The notes beneath the pieces are model-generated. The model did not search any database. It saw only the letters and a program-made list of their open reading frames with translations, and was not told where the DNA came from. DNA of 64,000 bases from Lithodes maja (lineage: Eukaryota; Arthropoda; Malacostraca; Decapoda; Lithodidae), in contig JBAKBP010007116.1 in NCBI GenBank assembly GCA_037953745.1, positions 39,096-103,095 of the forward strand, given 5' to 3'. Shown here one piece after another: positions 1 to 10,234 of the stretch. The position numbers were made by a program, and so were the translations under genes. Numbering within the stretch: position 1 is the stretch's first letter; every line of letters starts with the position of its first letter.

Positions 1-302
1 ACTTAAGAAAACCCAAAAATTAAAAAACTCGAGCCAAGTTTTGGCAAAAGTTGGCTCGGATTTTAAGATTTTTCAGCTTCATAAAAGTCAGAAAGTGGCC
101 AAAAAAAAATTGGCTCAGGTTTTCTTGTTTTTCAACTTAAGAAAACCCCAAAATGAAAAAAAAAAAAAAAAAATCATGTTTTGGCAAAAGTTGGCTCGGA
201 TTGGACAATTGTTAGGCTTCATAAAAGCTGAAAATGTAGAAAATGCCAGCCAACTCTTCGCCATTGGATACAGGATGGGGTGTGGGAGAGCTCTGCCCCC
301 AA
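1..302. repeat. AT-rich diverged direct repeat, no gene
   Basis: Two diverged copies of a segment about 135-140 bp long lie in tandem. The phrase TTTTGGCAAAAGTTGGCTCG occurs at 39 and again at 179, and ACTTAAGAAAACCC occurs at 1 and near 134. The open frame across this stretch comes from the repeat and from A-runs and has no protein-like character. Confidence 0.5.
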
Positions 303-536
303 CCTTACCTAACCCAACCTAGTATTATGGGTGGGGGCTGCCGCCCCCACACCCCCGCTGGTTGGATGGTACATGGGATAGAAAATGAACTTACCCAGTA
401 AGCTCATTATCCAACAATTAAGCAACATTAAAGATTTTAGCCTAACCTACCAACCTTACCTAACCTAACCTAGTATTATGGGTGGGGGCTGCCGCCCCCA
501 CACCCCCGCTGGTTGGATAGTACATTGGATAGAAAA
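303..536 (+). repeat. GC-rich hairpin repeat, two direct copies
   Basis: Copies at about 303-391 and 453-536 share an AACCTAGTATTATGG lead, a GGGGGCTGCCGCCCCC hairpin, CACACCCCCGCTGGTTGGAT and a trailing GGATAGAAAAT. Further copies lie near 4741-4830 (plus) and 8099-8143 (minus). It is a dispersed repeat of unknown class, and the leading CCTAACCTAACC recalls the arthropod telomere word. Confidence 0.7.
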
Positions 537-540
537 TTAT

Positions 541-1397
541 GTCAATTCCTAGTGTTAATTAGACTGAAATGCAGGGAGAAAGAGGTCCGCCGAGTCGTGT
601 TGTGTGCCGTCTATGTTTTTTACAGTAGCTATAATTGCTTTAATGCATTTCCGCCGCTACTGACATATATAGGAATGAAGTCATAGAAATTGATGGGTGC
701 GCTGTGTAAATAACGCTAGAATAATACCGAAAAAACACTATAGGTGCAAATAAACTTTATATAAATGTTTACATCTATAATAATAAAAATAACCAACCTT
801 ATGTAACAAAGGGACAGTGACGGCGTGTTCTGGACTTCTCCTCGTAATAATGGTGTGTACACCGCCAGTGATCTTTATCTGGCCGGTAATGGCAAGGATG
901 TCCACACCTAGGACACTCAACACTTGTAGGCAATATACCGTGGTCTGTAAGTATCTTAAGGGCTGCCTGGTTGTTTTGAGAAATTTGTATAATTATTGTT
1001 CAGGGGTAAGTGCACAACCACTACAGACACTGGCCATCCTGCAACTGACATTTAAAACCATGCTGCCTGTCGGTGGGCTGGAGTTCAATGCACTCATTGG
1101 CTGACTAAAATGACGTAATTGTCCATATACAGGTATTGATCCATGATTGGGTGACTCCTTCAATACCGTGACGTATGGTGACGTATACAAAAAAATAACC
1201 AATAATATGGCAGAAACATAGTGACGTGTTGATCATTAGTTCACATAGAGAAAGGCAGAGGGCGTTATATTCGAATATTTACGATAAAAGCGCTCCTCGA
1301 TTATAGTATCAACATGGCTGACCTAGCGGGGTGGCGTCTGTGGGAAACACTGGACAAATATCGTTACAGGTTACAGGTTCTAGGTTCTGTATCTCTC
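541..1397. other. No gene recognised
   Basis: Mixed-composition sequence with only short open frames under 100 codons on both strands, none resembling a known family. I see no repeat boundary, tRNA or element end here. It ends exactly at the TTAA of the T1 element at 1398. Confidence 0.5.
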
Positions 1398-2033
1398 TTA
1401 ACCCGGGAGCTGCGGGAAGACTCTTAAGAGTTCCCCCGGCGGACTGCGGGAAGACTCTCCTGAGTAAGTAAAACTAAAAATCAACTTTTTATATCTAATT
1501 TTTTTTTTTTTTTTATTTTTATTTTTTTTTTATTTTTTTTTTTTTTGGCCCCTGGGCCATGCAAAATCTCAGTCCTCTACCTCCCCTCCTTCCCCACTTT
1601 CCTCCTATTCCTCAGTTATCACCTATTTTCCCTATTATTCCCTTATTCTGAGGTATATTTTCGTGCTAACATTAGCGAGTTGCAAGCAGGGTGTTGTCAT
1701 CACTGATGGCCATCGAGTGCAAGAGAGAGAGAGAGAGTATCGATTGACTGTGTCGCAGTGGCCTTGGGGAAAATGGGCAGGAAGGTAGCTTGCCTCACCC
1801 ATACATTATACAACTCGCGGGCTATATCTCCGATTTTGACCATCCAAACGCTGTTTTCACTCGTTTTATTGTTGTTTCAGGTTAATACCTTTATAATCAA
1901 CCCATAATAGGCGCATATGGATTTATTATTAATGCTATTAATGGTACAATGAATATTTTAGTGACGAAAAACCTCAAATACGTCAGCACAGGGGGAGGTT
2001 TTCATTTACCCCCGTGCGCACTTCAGAGGTTAA
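1398..2033 (+). mobile_element. T1 TTAA-flanked non-autonomous element, copy 1
   Basis: This 636-bp element is bounded by TTAA at 1398-1401 and 2030-2033. It starts TTAACCCGGGAGCTGCGGG and ends GCGCACTTCAGAGGTTAA. Just inside the left end CTGCGGGAAGACTCT occurs twice (1410 and 1444), around an ACTCTTAAGAGT palindrome. A long T-rich tract, a GAGAGAGAGA run and a body shared with the other T1 copies follow. There is no coding capacity. TTAA target duplication is the hallmark of piggyBac-type transposition, so I infer a piggyBac-mobilised MITE. Confidence 0.85.
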
Positions 2034-2261
2034 TAGAATTTTTCGAGGGTTGACACTTATTTTAACATGGAGTATAGGTTATATTACATCCTAAATTAAA
2101 TGTTAAAAATTTGTGAAAATTCTTGGGTTGTTTATATAATAGAAGTTACTGTGGGACACGTAATATGTTGAAGGGGGAGCTCTGCCCCCTCTAAACACCC
2201 GTCACTTATGTCATCATAATCTGTTGTACTTCATAGGGGGTCCAATTAAGGAGAAAGTTAA
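2034..2261. other. Spacer between inverted T1 copies
   Basis: This 228-bp spacer contains a hairpin-type repeat near 2150-2205 (ATATGTTGAAGGGGGAGCTC then GCCCCC) that resembles a segment at 4440-4475. No gene is present. Confidence 0.5.
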
Positions 2262-2765
2262 TTAACCTAACAAGTGCGCATGGGGGTAATTGAAAACGTC
2301 CCCCTGTGCTGACGTATTTGAGGTGTTTCCGTCACTAAAATATTCATTGTACCATTAATAGCATTAATAATTATCCATATGCGCCTATTATGGGTTGATT
2401 ATAAAGGTATTAACCTGAAACAACAATAAAACGAGTGAAAACAGCGTTTGGATGGTCAAAATCGGAGATATAGCCCGCGAGTTGTATAATGTATGGGTGA
2501 GGCAAGCTACCTTCCCGCCAATTTCCCCCAAGGCCACTGAGACACAGTCGATCGATACTCTCTCTCTCTCTCTTGCACTCGATTGCCATCAGTGATGACA
2601 ACACCCTGCTTGCAACTCGCTAATGTTAGCACGAAAATATACCTCGGAATAAGGGAATAATAGGGAAAATAGGTGATAACTGAAGGATAGGAGGAAAGTG
2701 GGGAAGGAGGGGAGGTAGAGGACTGAGATTTTGCATGGCCCAGGGGCCAAAAAAAAATAAAAAAA

Positions 2766-2797
<32 letters not shown>

Positions 2798-2896
2798 CGA
2801 TGTCAAAAGTTGATTTTTTATTTTACTTACTCACAAGAGTCTTCCCGCAGTCCGCCGGGGGAACTCTTAAGAGTCTCCCCGCAGCTCCCGGGTTAA
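2262..2896 (-). mobile_element. T1 TTAA-flanked element, copy 2 (inverted)
   Basis: A 635-bp T1 copy in reverse orientation with TTAA at 2262-2265 and 2893-2896. Its far end reads GCGCACTTGTTAGGTTAA in element orientation, the end variant also seen in copy 3, whereas copy 1 ends CTTCAGAGGTTAA. Together with copy 1 it forms a large inverted pair. Confidence 0.85.
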
Positions 2897-4439
2897 CAGA
2901 CGAAATTAGGCCGCAAATTACAATAACATAGCGGGCCGCCGTTTATGGGAGATTTTTTACACATCATTTTCAATGTTAATTTTCTCCCTTAATCGATTTT
3001 TCCAAATTATCAAACTTACATAAAAATGAAGTACAGTTTATAGGGATTCCAACATGCATTTCAAAATTGTCATGAAAATTGGTGGGTGGTTTGCTTAATA
3101 TATACCGAAAGGACTGGACTTTTGTTTGACAGCTTGGAGTCCTGCTCCAACACCACGTTACCTCCTGCAGGGTCCCATGTGCTTGATGGACGCTCCCCAG
3201 GAAATAATCGACACCTAAATGGCACAAAATGTCTTAACATTGACAGACATGGGGCGAAAGTTTTTAAAATCGCCAAACTAATGAGGCAAACGTCTCAAAA
3301 GCAATGGGGCTAAATATGAGGGAGAAAGGGGTCTAGAAAAAAATCCCTCAAGTGGTAATCACCCCTTCAAAGTTCCACCAAATAAAGTCCTATATATTGA
3401 GCCGGGGAGACACCCGCACGCGACCACGCACCAGAAGCAACTCTATTTAACAGACAACAGCAACAGCAACAACAACACTACTATCACAATGTTACCAGAC
3501 ACTCAGAAAAATGTGTATGTAACAATTTCAAGTATAATAACGATTATATATATATGTGTGATTACCAATATATAATTGAATATTCTTGTTCTTACTGTAA
3601 ACAGTACTGTAAATAATCAAATACATTAGCAATACAAAGTTTTACTTTGATGGGCTTTAGTAAACGAAAAAAATTAAGGTTACCATTTGATCTGGCACCA
3701 TTGTCAATGTGTTTATTAACTCTTGGAGTCTTTGCTTCTCTGATGATCAGATCTGAGCCTTATAATTATAGGCTACACTAGGCCTACCAAAAATATTCTC
3801 ACAAGTAGTGACCAAAGCTGTAGGTATGGTTCCTAACTTACTTATGTGTACTTTTAATGGGATTGTACTTAGCCTAGGCTAGGCCTACATGATTATCATT
3901 TGGCCTAGGCCTTTAGGAGTCTCAACCAACTTCCAAAGTTCCAAGGGGTGGACGTATTGGACTTCTCCATGATCTGGAATGTTAGGTTATGAGGGTAACT
4001 TCATGAATAGAAAGTTGGATCAGCGATTGTCAGGGCTTTGCTCGTTTCCGCTTGTCATAGGCTAATTAGGCTAGTCTTGGTGTTGGGCGGGGTATTGTCT
4101 AACTTGCAACGGCACCCATAGGCTATTCTGTTTTAGTTGCACGTTTCACTGATTGAGCTCCATTTCGGGTAAGAGTTGTGTTTGTGGTATTTGCAAGGGA
4201 GCCTAGCGCCCAATATAAAGATCTTGTAGGTCTATTTAGCCTAGGCTAATTAAATTGCTAAAAAATTGTTTCGATTGTTTTTATCTAGGCTAGGCCTAGT
4301 TTAGAGTTGTGTGAGGGTGTTTTGATGTGTGATAATAGTAGGAAATGCATATTTACCCATTAGGCTAAACAACAATCTAAGAACGCCCCTCCATTCGTGA
4401 AAAATAACTATTTGGCCATAGGCCTAGGCTAACCGTTTA
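2897..4439. other. No gene; AGGCCTA-rich non-coding DNA
   Basis: No open frame of interest. The stretch holds a CAGCAACAGCAACAACAAC tract near 3460, a short AT run near 3546 and, from about 3770 on, dense TAGGCCTAGGCTAGGCC-type words that are common in decapod genomic DNA. That taxonomic reading is from general familiarity. Confidence 0.45.
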
Positions 4440-4830
4440 CCGTGGGATACAAAATATGTTGAGGGGGGAATCGCCCCCCCCCCCCCCCCCTCAGGATTTA
4501 TTGAAATCCTCCTAGGCCTATATTTAAATGGGGAAAAAAACAAATTGGCAGCCCTTAACAGGGTTGCCTGGAATGCCGCCATTAGGACAAGAGACTGAAA
4601 CTGCACTTATGTGTGGAACACTCGGTCTTAAAATGTTATGTAGGCTATGTATGTGTTATCGGGCGTATCACCTACCTCTGACCGGGTATAACCTATCCGA
4701 GTGTTTACGGTACTATACCCCTTTGAAAGGAGTCAAAGGACATGCCTAACCTAACAACCTTACCGGTACCTAACCTATACTAGTATTATGGGTGGGGGCT
4801 GGTGCCCCCACACCCCCGCCCCCACACCCA
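4440..4830. repeat. Poly-C tract and two dispersed repeats
   Basis: A C-run of about 17 occupies 4474-4490. At about 4547-4640 lies a repeat containing CAGCCCTTAACAGGG and TGCCTGGAATGCC, which recurs inverted near 44500-44610 with CAGCCCTTAACAGGGCTG as a hairpin. From 4741 on there is another copy of the AACCTA...GGTGGGGGCTG hairpin repeat seen at 303. Confidence 0.6.
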
Positions 4831-5867
4831 TGCTGTTTGACATCAGCTCACGTGTTTACACGATAACACGACGTACGCCCGGTAACACAACTCATTCCAC
4901 CAAATTTTACCCAACGCGAGACACCGAGGCTAGCCTACACTCGCGGCGGATGTGAACAAAGCCCCCCGCCTCTTGCGAGGTAGCGATATAGCCTAGAGGA
5001 TATTTTTTTTCTTTCAGGATCAGTAATAAATGTTTACGGGCATTTAGACACATATAGGAATGAAATACAGTACATGGTATAAGAAACCTATAGGCCACAA
5101 TAAAATTGATGTATGAATTTAATTACAAGATCTTTAGGTATAATCCTGCGTAACGGTATACATTATATCTCAAGAACTGGGCAGTGTTATAGCATATTTG
5201 TTGTTTGTACATATATATATATATGTATTATGTATGTTGCTTCGTAGTATACTATAAATGGAAAATATACTTGGTACCGGTAAATGAATAATTAGAGGGC
5301 ATCTGTGGACTCACTTTCTACAATTTCCCAGCTCAGCTGGTGGACGACGAGTGGAGGCGAGTCGAGTTGTATACTGATATTCTATTGGTCAATAAACTGG
5401 GTGTGACGTCACGAGCGATGATGGCATATGAATGGTTGTTGTGGGAGTACGTCACTGTCTAGACGGTAACGTCACAAATTCTCGCGATATTTTAACGGGT
5501 GTAGAAATACACGTCAGTCCAAAAATGAGCCTCTTTTGTTTCTCAATCCCTCTACGACGTCACATTGATTCATTTATTTTCCTTGGTGTTTATAATCTCT
5601 CGGAGTCTGGCCAGTCGGCCATATTTGAAATGGTGGAACTGTTGTTCAATGAATAGTGAAGTGTTTTTGCTTTATGAAAACACCTACAACATCTTCTATT
5701 TAACGGGATTACGAACGGAGCTTCCAGCGGCATTGTGTTAATTTGGCTGCAGACCATTATTCTCCAGTACACCAAGGGTAAGGGTTTTATACCGTCGTTA
5801 TTTGGGTCCAAGCCTAGGTTACGTTTACCATGGAATCTTTAATGTATATCCTCAATATATAAATATT
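4831..5867. other. No gene recognised
   Basis: Short open frames only. There is a small AT microsatellite at about 5209-5226. I see nothing else that can be supported. Confidence 0.45.
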
Positions 5868-6061
5868 GGTGTAGTTGGTGTAGTGACTAGCGTCTCGGAC
5901 TTCCACCCAGAAGGCCCGGGTTCGCGCCCACGCTCGGCGCATTAAAGATTTTTCACAAGCACTGAGTCGTTACCATCCCTCATGAGCAAAGGGATGGGGT
6001 AGTAGTACAGGACCCCAATGGAAATACGCCTAATCGGCCTTATTGAGCTATCCTTAGCTAG
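5868..6061 (+). repeat. tRNA-headed SINE
   Basis: The first 70 bases resemble a tRNA: a box-A-like TGGTGTAGTGACTAGCG and a box-B-like GGGTTCGCGCCC. A non-tRNA body follows, containing GGATGGGGTAGTAGTACAGG and ACCCCAATGGAAATACGCC. A tRNA-derived promoter fused to an unrelated body is the normal SINE layout. It abuts the 3' end of the LINE that follows. Confidence 0.65.
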
Positions 6062-7190
6062 CTTAGCATGCGCTACTTGTTACTTGTTACTTGGTGTGGA
6101 GTTTCTCAGCCACGCTCCGTCACTAGATGTGACGCTCGTCGCAGCTGCCCTTTAAACCATCTAGCACTTGTAGTCTTGTCTCGCAGTGCCATCTTCTAAG
6201 TCATAACACTCCCTGAACAAATGTGTTTTTAGTGACTTTTTAAAGGCCTTTATGTTCGCACACCTTTTCACATTAACTGGTAGATTATTATAAAGTCTCG
6301 GTGCACTCTTTTCGAAGGCCCTAAATCCAAATTCATGATTGCACCGTGGCTCATTCAATTGATGCAGCACGTTGCCATGTCTCAGCATCATATCAGTGCC
6401 AACATTGAAGTCTTCCAATAAGTCTCGCACATATTCCGGCTTTCCAAAGTTCAAAGCTTGATACACTATAACACACAGTTTGAATATGATCCTCGCTTTC
6501 ACCGGCAGCCAATGCAGGTCAATTAATGCCGGCGTTATACTCGCACGGAATGGTAAACTCTTTATTAATCTTGCTGCTCTATTCATTATAAGTTGTAGTT
6601 TTCGTAGCAAGTAATTTGGTAGTCGATAATATAGAGAATTACAATAGTCTAATTTACTAATTACATGATTGTGGATCAACATTTTGGTTGTATTAATATC
6701 CAGATATTTTCTCACAAAAGCAATATTCCTCAGATGATAGGCAGAGATTCGCACTGTTTGATTAATCTGGTTTTTAAATGACAGTTCACTATCAACCAAA
6801 ACTCCCAAATCCTTCACCACACTACTCACAGTCATCACACTATCATTGATATTGAGGCTTTGCACGCCCAGTCTCTCAAGGTTCACCCGTCTGCCTACTA
6901 ATAGGCATTCAGTTTTATTTTCATTTAATTTCAGTTGCTTTGACTCCATCCACTTCCCAATGTCTTTTAGTAAACCACTAATCTTCTCCTCAACATTCAC
7001 CACGTCACTTAGTGCCAGATAGAATTGGGTGTCATCCGCAAACAGTTTGAATTTCACTCCATGTTTCATTAATATGCTAGATAGTGCAATTGTATATATA
7101 CAGAATAGAATTGGTCCAAGAACACTCCCTTGAGGGACGCCCCTCTCTAGATGCTTCATCTCTGAGAATTTATTACTTATTTAGCTAGCT
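6062..7190 (-). mobile_element. 5'-truncated CR1/L2-group LINE
   Basis: The minus-strand 3' portion of a LINE: part of the reverse transcriptase, the C-terminal domain, a short 3' UTR and a tail of CAAGTAA units (seen on plus as TTACTTGTTACTTG near 6076). A second copy lies at 49030-49590. The 5' end of the element stops just short of the T1 copy at 7191, and I do not see it continue beyond that T1 copy. Confidence 0.8.
6161..7159 (-). CDS. LINE reverse transcriptase, C-terminal 332 residues
   Basis: An uninterrupted 332-codon frame covering the reverse-transcriptase palm and C-terminal part of a non-LTR retrotransposon of the CR1/L2 group. Visible motifs are GVPQGSVLGPILF near residue 8, the catalytic FADD box (KLFADDTQF) near residue 39, a KLDYCNSLYY segment near 168 and the HWLPVKARIIFK block near 216 typical of this LINE group. 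The endonuclease and the first palm motifs are missing. The enzyme would copy LINE RNA at a nicked target, but this fragment cannot do so alone. The initiating Met is simply the first after truncation. Confidence 0.85.
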   Translation of the reverse strand: MKHLERGVPQGSVLGPILFCIYTIALSSILMKHGVKFKLFADDTQFYLALSDVVNVEEKISGLLKDIGKWMESKQLKLNENKTECLLVGRRVNLERLGVQSLNINDSVMTVSSVVKDLGVLVDSELSFKNQINQTVRISAYHLRNIAFVRKYLDINTTKMLIHNHVISKLDYCNSLYYRLPNYLLRKLQLIMNRAARLIKSLPFRASITPALIDLHWLPVKARIIFKLCVIVYQALNFGKPEYVRDLLEDFNVGTDMMLRHGNVLHQLNEPRCNHEFGFRAFEKSAPRLYNNLPVNVKRCANIKAFKKSLKTHLFRECYDLEDGTARQDYKC

Positions 7191-7826
7191 TTAACCCGGG
7201 AGCTGCGGGGAGACTCTTAAGAGTTCCCCCGGCGGACTGCGGGAAGACTCTTGAGAGTAAGTAAAATAAAAAATCAACTTTTGACATCAAATTTTTTTTT
7301 TTTTTTTTATTTTTATTTTTTTATTTATTTTTTTTTTTTGGCCCCTGGGCCATGCAAAATCTCAGTCCTCTACCTCCCCTCCTTCCCCACTTTCCTCCTC
7401 TCCTTCAGTTATCACCTATTTTCCCTATTATTCCCTTATTCTGAGGTATATTTTCGTGCTAACATTAGCGAGTTGCAAGCAGGGTGTTGTCATCACTGAT
7501 GGCAAGCGAGTGCAAGAGAGAGAGAGAGAGTATCGATCGACTGTGTCTCAGTGGCCTTGGGGGAAATTGGCGGGATAGCAGTTTGCCTCACCCATACATT
7601 ATACAACTCGCGGGCTATATCTCCGATTTTGACCATCCAAACGCTGTTTTCACTCGTTTTATTGTTGTTTCAGGTTAATACCTTTATAATCAACCCATAA
7701 TAGGCGCATATGGATAATTATTAATGCTATTAATGGTAGAATGAATATTTTAGTGACTGAAACACCTCAAATACGTCAGCACAGGGGGACGTTTTCAATT
7801 ACCCCCATGCGCACTTGTTAGGTTAA
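7191..7826 (+). mobile_element. T1 TTAA-flanked element, copy 3
   Basis: Full-length 636-bp T1 copy with TTAA at 7191-7194 and 7823-7826. The duplicated CTGCGGG(G/A)AGACTCTT motif lies at 7203 and 7237, a 34-bp offset identical to copy 1. Confidence 0.85.
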
Positions 7827-7978
7827 GAACTATTATTATTATTAATACAGACTTATTTCCTTCACTTACCTCGTCAATAATAACCCATATAGGTGCAGAG
7901 GGCATGAATTATATCAAAGAAAAAGTGATTTTGAAACATTATCTGCAATTTAGCCATGTTGATTAACTCTTAGCCCAC

Positions 7979-8139
7979 TTAACCCCTTCAGACTCAAATG
8001 ATGCAGAGGTTGGCAGATTAGCAATAAGAAATAGAGTTCTCTCACTCTTATAATTACCTCTTTTGGCGACCGTCAATCTTTTATTAATTAAATACCAAAC
8101 CAGCGGGGGTGTGGGGGCGGCAGCCCCCACCTAATATAC

Positions 8140-8143
<4 letters not shown>
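7979..8143 (+). repeat. Partial T3 element and hairpin repeat
   Basis: From the TTAA at 7979, the sequence TTAACCCCTTCAGACTC and the following GCAGAGGTTGGCAGATTAG match the outer part of the T3 TTAA element, but only about 90-100 bp are present. At 8099-8143 there is an inverted copy of the GC-rich hairpin repeat (AGCGGGGGTGTGGGGGCGGC). Confidence 0.6.
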
Positions 8144-8175
<32 letters not shown>

Positions 8176-8462
8176 CTATATTCCAACTTACTTCCTCTCG
8201 GGCATAGGCTGAGAGCCTTAACATTCACCGCTTTACAATGAACAGTGAAGCCCGTGAGGTCTTGTTCCAGTCTAGGGAGTGAGACATGTGAAGCACGTAG
8301 AGTACAACGAGCACCTGCCATCTTGCCTTCACATGAGGCACGGTGCTCACTCATGGCCCGAAACGACCCCATCTCTGAAGCCATCTCGTTCCCGTGCTTC
8401 ACTGTCTCACCCTCTACACTCGGACTCTCACACTTACACACACACAACGCCACCTGTTGAGC
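8143..8462 (-). repeat. Poly-A-tailed retroposon (SINE-like), copy 1
   Basis: Read on the minus strand it starts near GCTCAACAGGTGGCG, includes GACTGGAACAAGACCTCACG, and ends TTGGAATATAG followed by about 33 A (plus-strand T-run 8143-8175). A second copy with the same ends and tail lies at 38031-38300. No coding frame is conserved between the two. The A-tail implies LINE-dependent retroposition. Confidence 0.7.
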
Positions 8463-8827
8463 AGATAACTAAGTTAAGTTAAGTTAGGTAAGGTTGTTAG
8501 GTTAGGCTAATATTACCCCTTATTTTCGTCTTTTACCCCTCAATTTCCCTGTACTTCATAGCCCTCCCCACTATCGGGGGCCGTATCTTAAGATTGTTGG
8601 ATAATGGAGAAAACGTTTTTTCCGGAGATTCTAATTAATGACAACCACTGTATGATGATGAAAACTAGCTAAAACCAAAAAAAAACAATCACAAAATAAA
8701 AGTTGGCCAGTTTCCTTGATATTTTCCCTAATTTCCATGAACAAATTTTATTATAGAAACCTTATAAATCATATAAATAACAAATCCACAAAAATAAAAT
8801 CCTTGAAAATAGCTGTGGTCCGCCTCC
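8463..8827. other. No gene; short TTAGG-like tract
   Basis: A degenerate AAGTTAAGTTAAGTTAGGTAAGG tract at about 8470-8505 resembles interstitial telomere-like repeats. The rest is AT-rich and shows nothing recognisable. Confidence 0.4.
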
Positions 8828-9337
8828 TTAACCCGGGAACTGCCGGTAGACTCTTAAGAGTTCCCCCGGCGGACTGCGGGGAGACTCTTAAGAGTGAGTG
8901 AAAAAAAAAATCAACTTTTGACATCGAAAAAAAAAATATTTTATTTATTTATTTATTTATTTTTTATTTTTTTTTTGGCTCCTGGGCCATGCAAAATCTC
9001 AGTCCTCTACCTCCCCTCCTTCCCCACTTTCCTCCTCTCCTTCAGTTATCACCTATTTTCCCTGTTATTCCCTTATTCTGAGGTATATTTTCGTGCTAAC
9101 ATTAGAAATCCGGTTGGAGGGTGTGGTCATCACTGATAGCAAGCGAATGCAAGAGAGAGAGAGAGAGTATCGATCGACTGTGTCTCAGTGGCCTTGGGGG
9201 AAATTGGCGGGAAAGCAGCTTGCCTCACCCATACATTATACAACTCGCGGGCTATATCTCCGATTTTGACCATCCAAACGCTGTTTTCACTCGTTTTATT
9301 GTTGTTTCAGGTTAATACCTTTATAATCAACCCATAA
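8828..9337 (+). mobile_element. T1 TTAA-flanked element, copy 4, cut at the DIRS end
   Basis: Starts with TTAA at 8828-8831 and aligns with the other T1 copies through ATCAACCCATAA at 9337. The last ~125 bp, including the second TTAA, are missing. The next base begins the DIRS element. The missing piece does not appear on the far side of the DIRS element. Confidence 0.8.
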
Positions 9338-9685
9338 TGGGAGGTTTGACGTACCTCCCAACCTACCAAATAGGAAAACCTACTATTTGGTAGTAGTCTT
9401 GGAAAATCCAACGTCAAGGCTATTAACCTAATTGCAATGACGACTTGTCTATTTTGACTGCTATGTCGTCATTCCAACCGCGGTTAAAAAGAAAACGTCT
9501 AGAGTCTACTCCTTATCTTGCTCTAGGAGACGTTGTACATTAACCAAAACTACCACCGAAGGTGAAAAAAGCATAGAAGAGAAGAAAAAGGGGTTTACCT
9601 TAGTTACCGCTTAAGGCCCATCCCGTGTTCCGTCATGTGCAGATCACTGTCGAACGTGCGCATGAGCGACCCTCTCTTGTTATCA
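9338..9685 (+). repeat. DIRS left terminal repeat with 53-bp extension
   Basis: Positions 9391-9685 are the inverted complement of 17180-17474, and I see a single mismatch (A versus C in the GG(A/C)AAATCC context). The outer 9338-9390 (TGGGAGGTTTGACGTACC onward) occurs only at this end. It contains its own hairpins, GGGAGG...CCTCCC and CCAAATAGG...CTATTTGG. Confidence 0.9.
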
Positions 9686-9747
9686 CATCTCACGTCAGCA
9701 GAAGAACGTGGATGGGCAGGGGTCCGGCGTGAGGGAGGGTATTATGT

Positions 9748-9860
9748 ACGTTGGATTTTCCAAGACTACTACCAAATAGTAGGTTTTCCTATTTGGTAGG
9801 TTGGGAGGTACGTCAAACCTCCCAATTTGTTAGTAGTCTTGGCAAATCCAACGTCAAGGC
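9748..9860. repeat. DIRS internal complementary region
   Basis: Positions 9748-9824 are the reverse complement of the extreme left end (9338-9414). Positions 9825-9860 are the reverse complement of the extreme right end (17445-17480). The two meet head to tail at 9824/9825, exactly the junction expected when both element ends are brought together. In the DIRS model this region is the template that completes the ends and forms the circular intermediate. Confidence 0.9.
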
Positions 9861-10234
9861 TGCATAACAAATAGGAGGAGGACATCCAAGCCCAACCTAC
9901 CAAAAAAACCAATGCATAAAACAAAAGTATGAATGACAAAGACACAATTTAAACAAGAGAGTCTAATAAAAGAGTGAAAAACTGAGGAGTAGCTAAAAAG
10001 AACAGTTTTAACACATGCCCGTCATTCATAGTAATGCAAAAACATAGACTTGTCTGAAACCAAAAAGGTACCGTACCCAAAATCCCTTTTCTTCAAAAAC
10101 CAACAAAAACACTGAACACAAGAACAAAACACAATTTTCAATGTGGCAAAAACACTTATGTACTGTATACATATAACATAATCCCAAACTTGTAATCCAG
10201 TGTTGCAAACCCGTACACCCCCCCCCCCCCTTTG

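Noticed and set aside
8470..8510. Telomere array
   Set aside because: The TTAGG-like words here, at 303-470 and at 52390 are short, degenerate and mixed with other sequence. They are interstitial at most.
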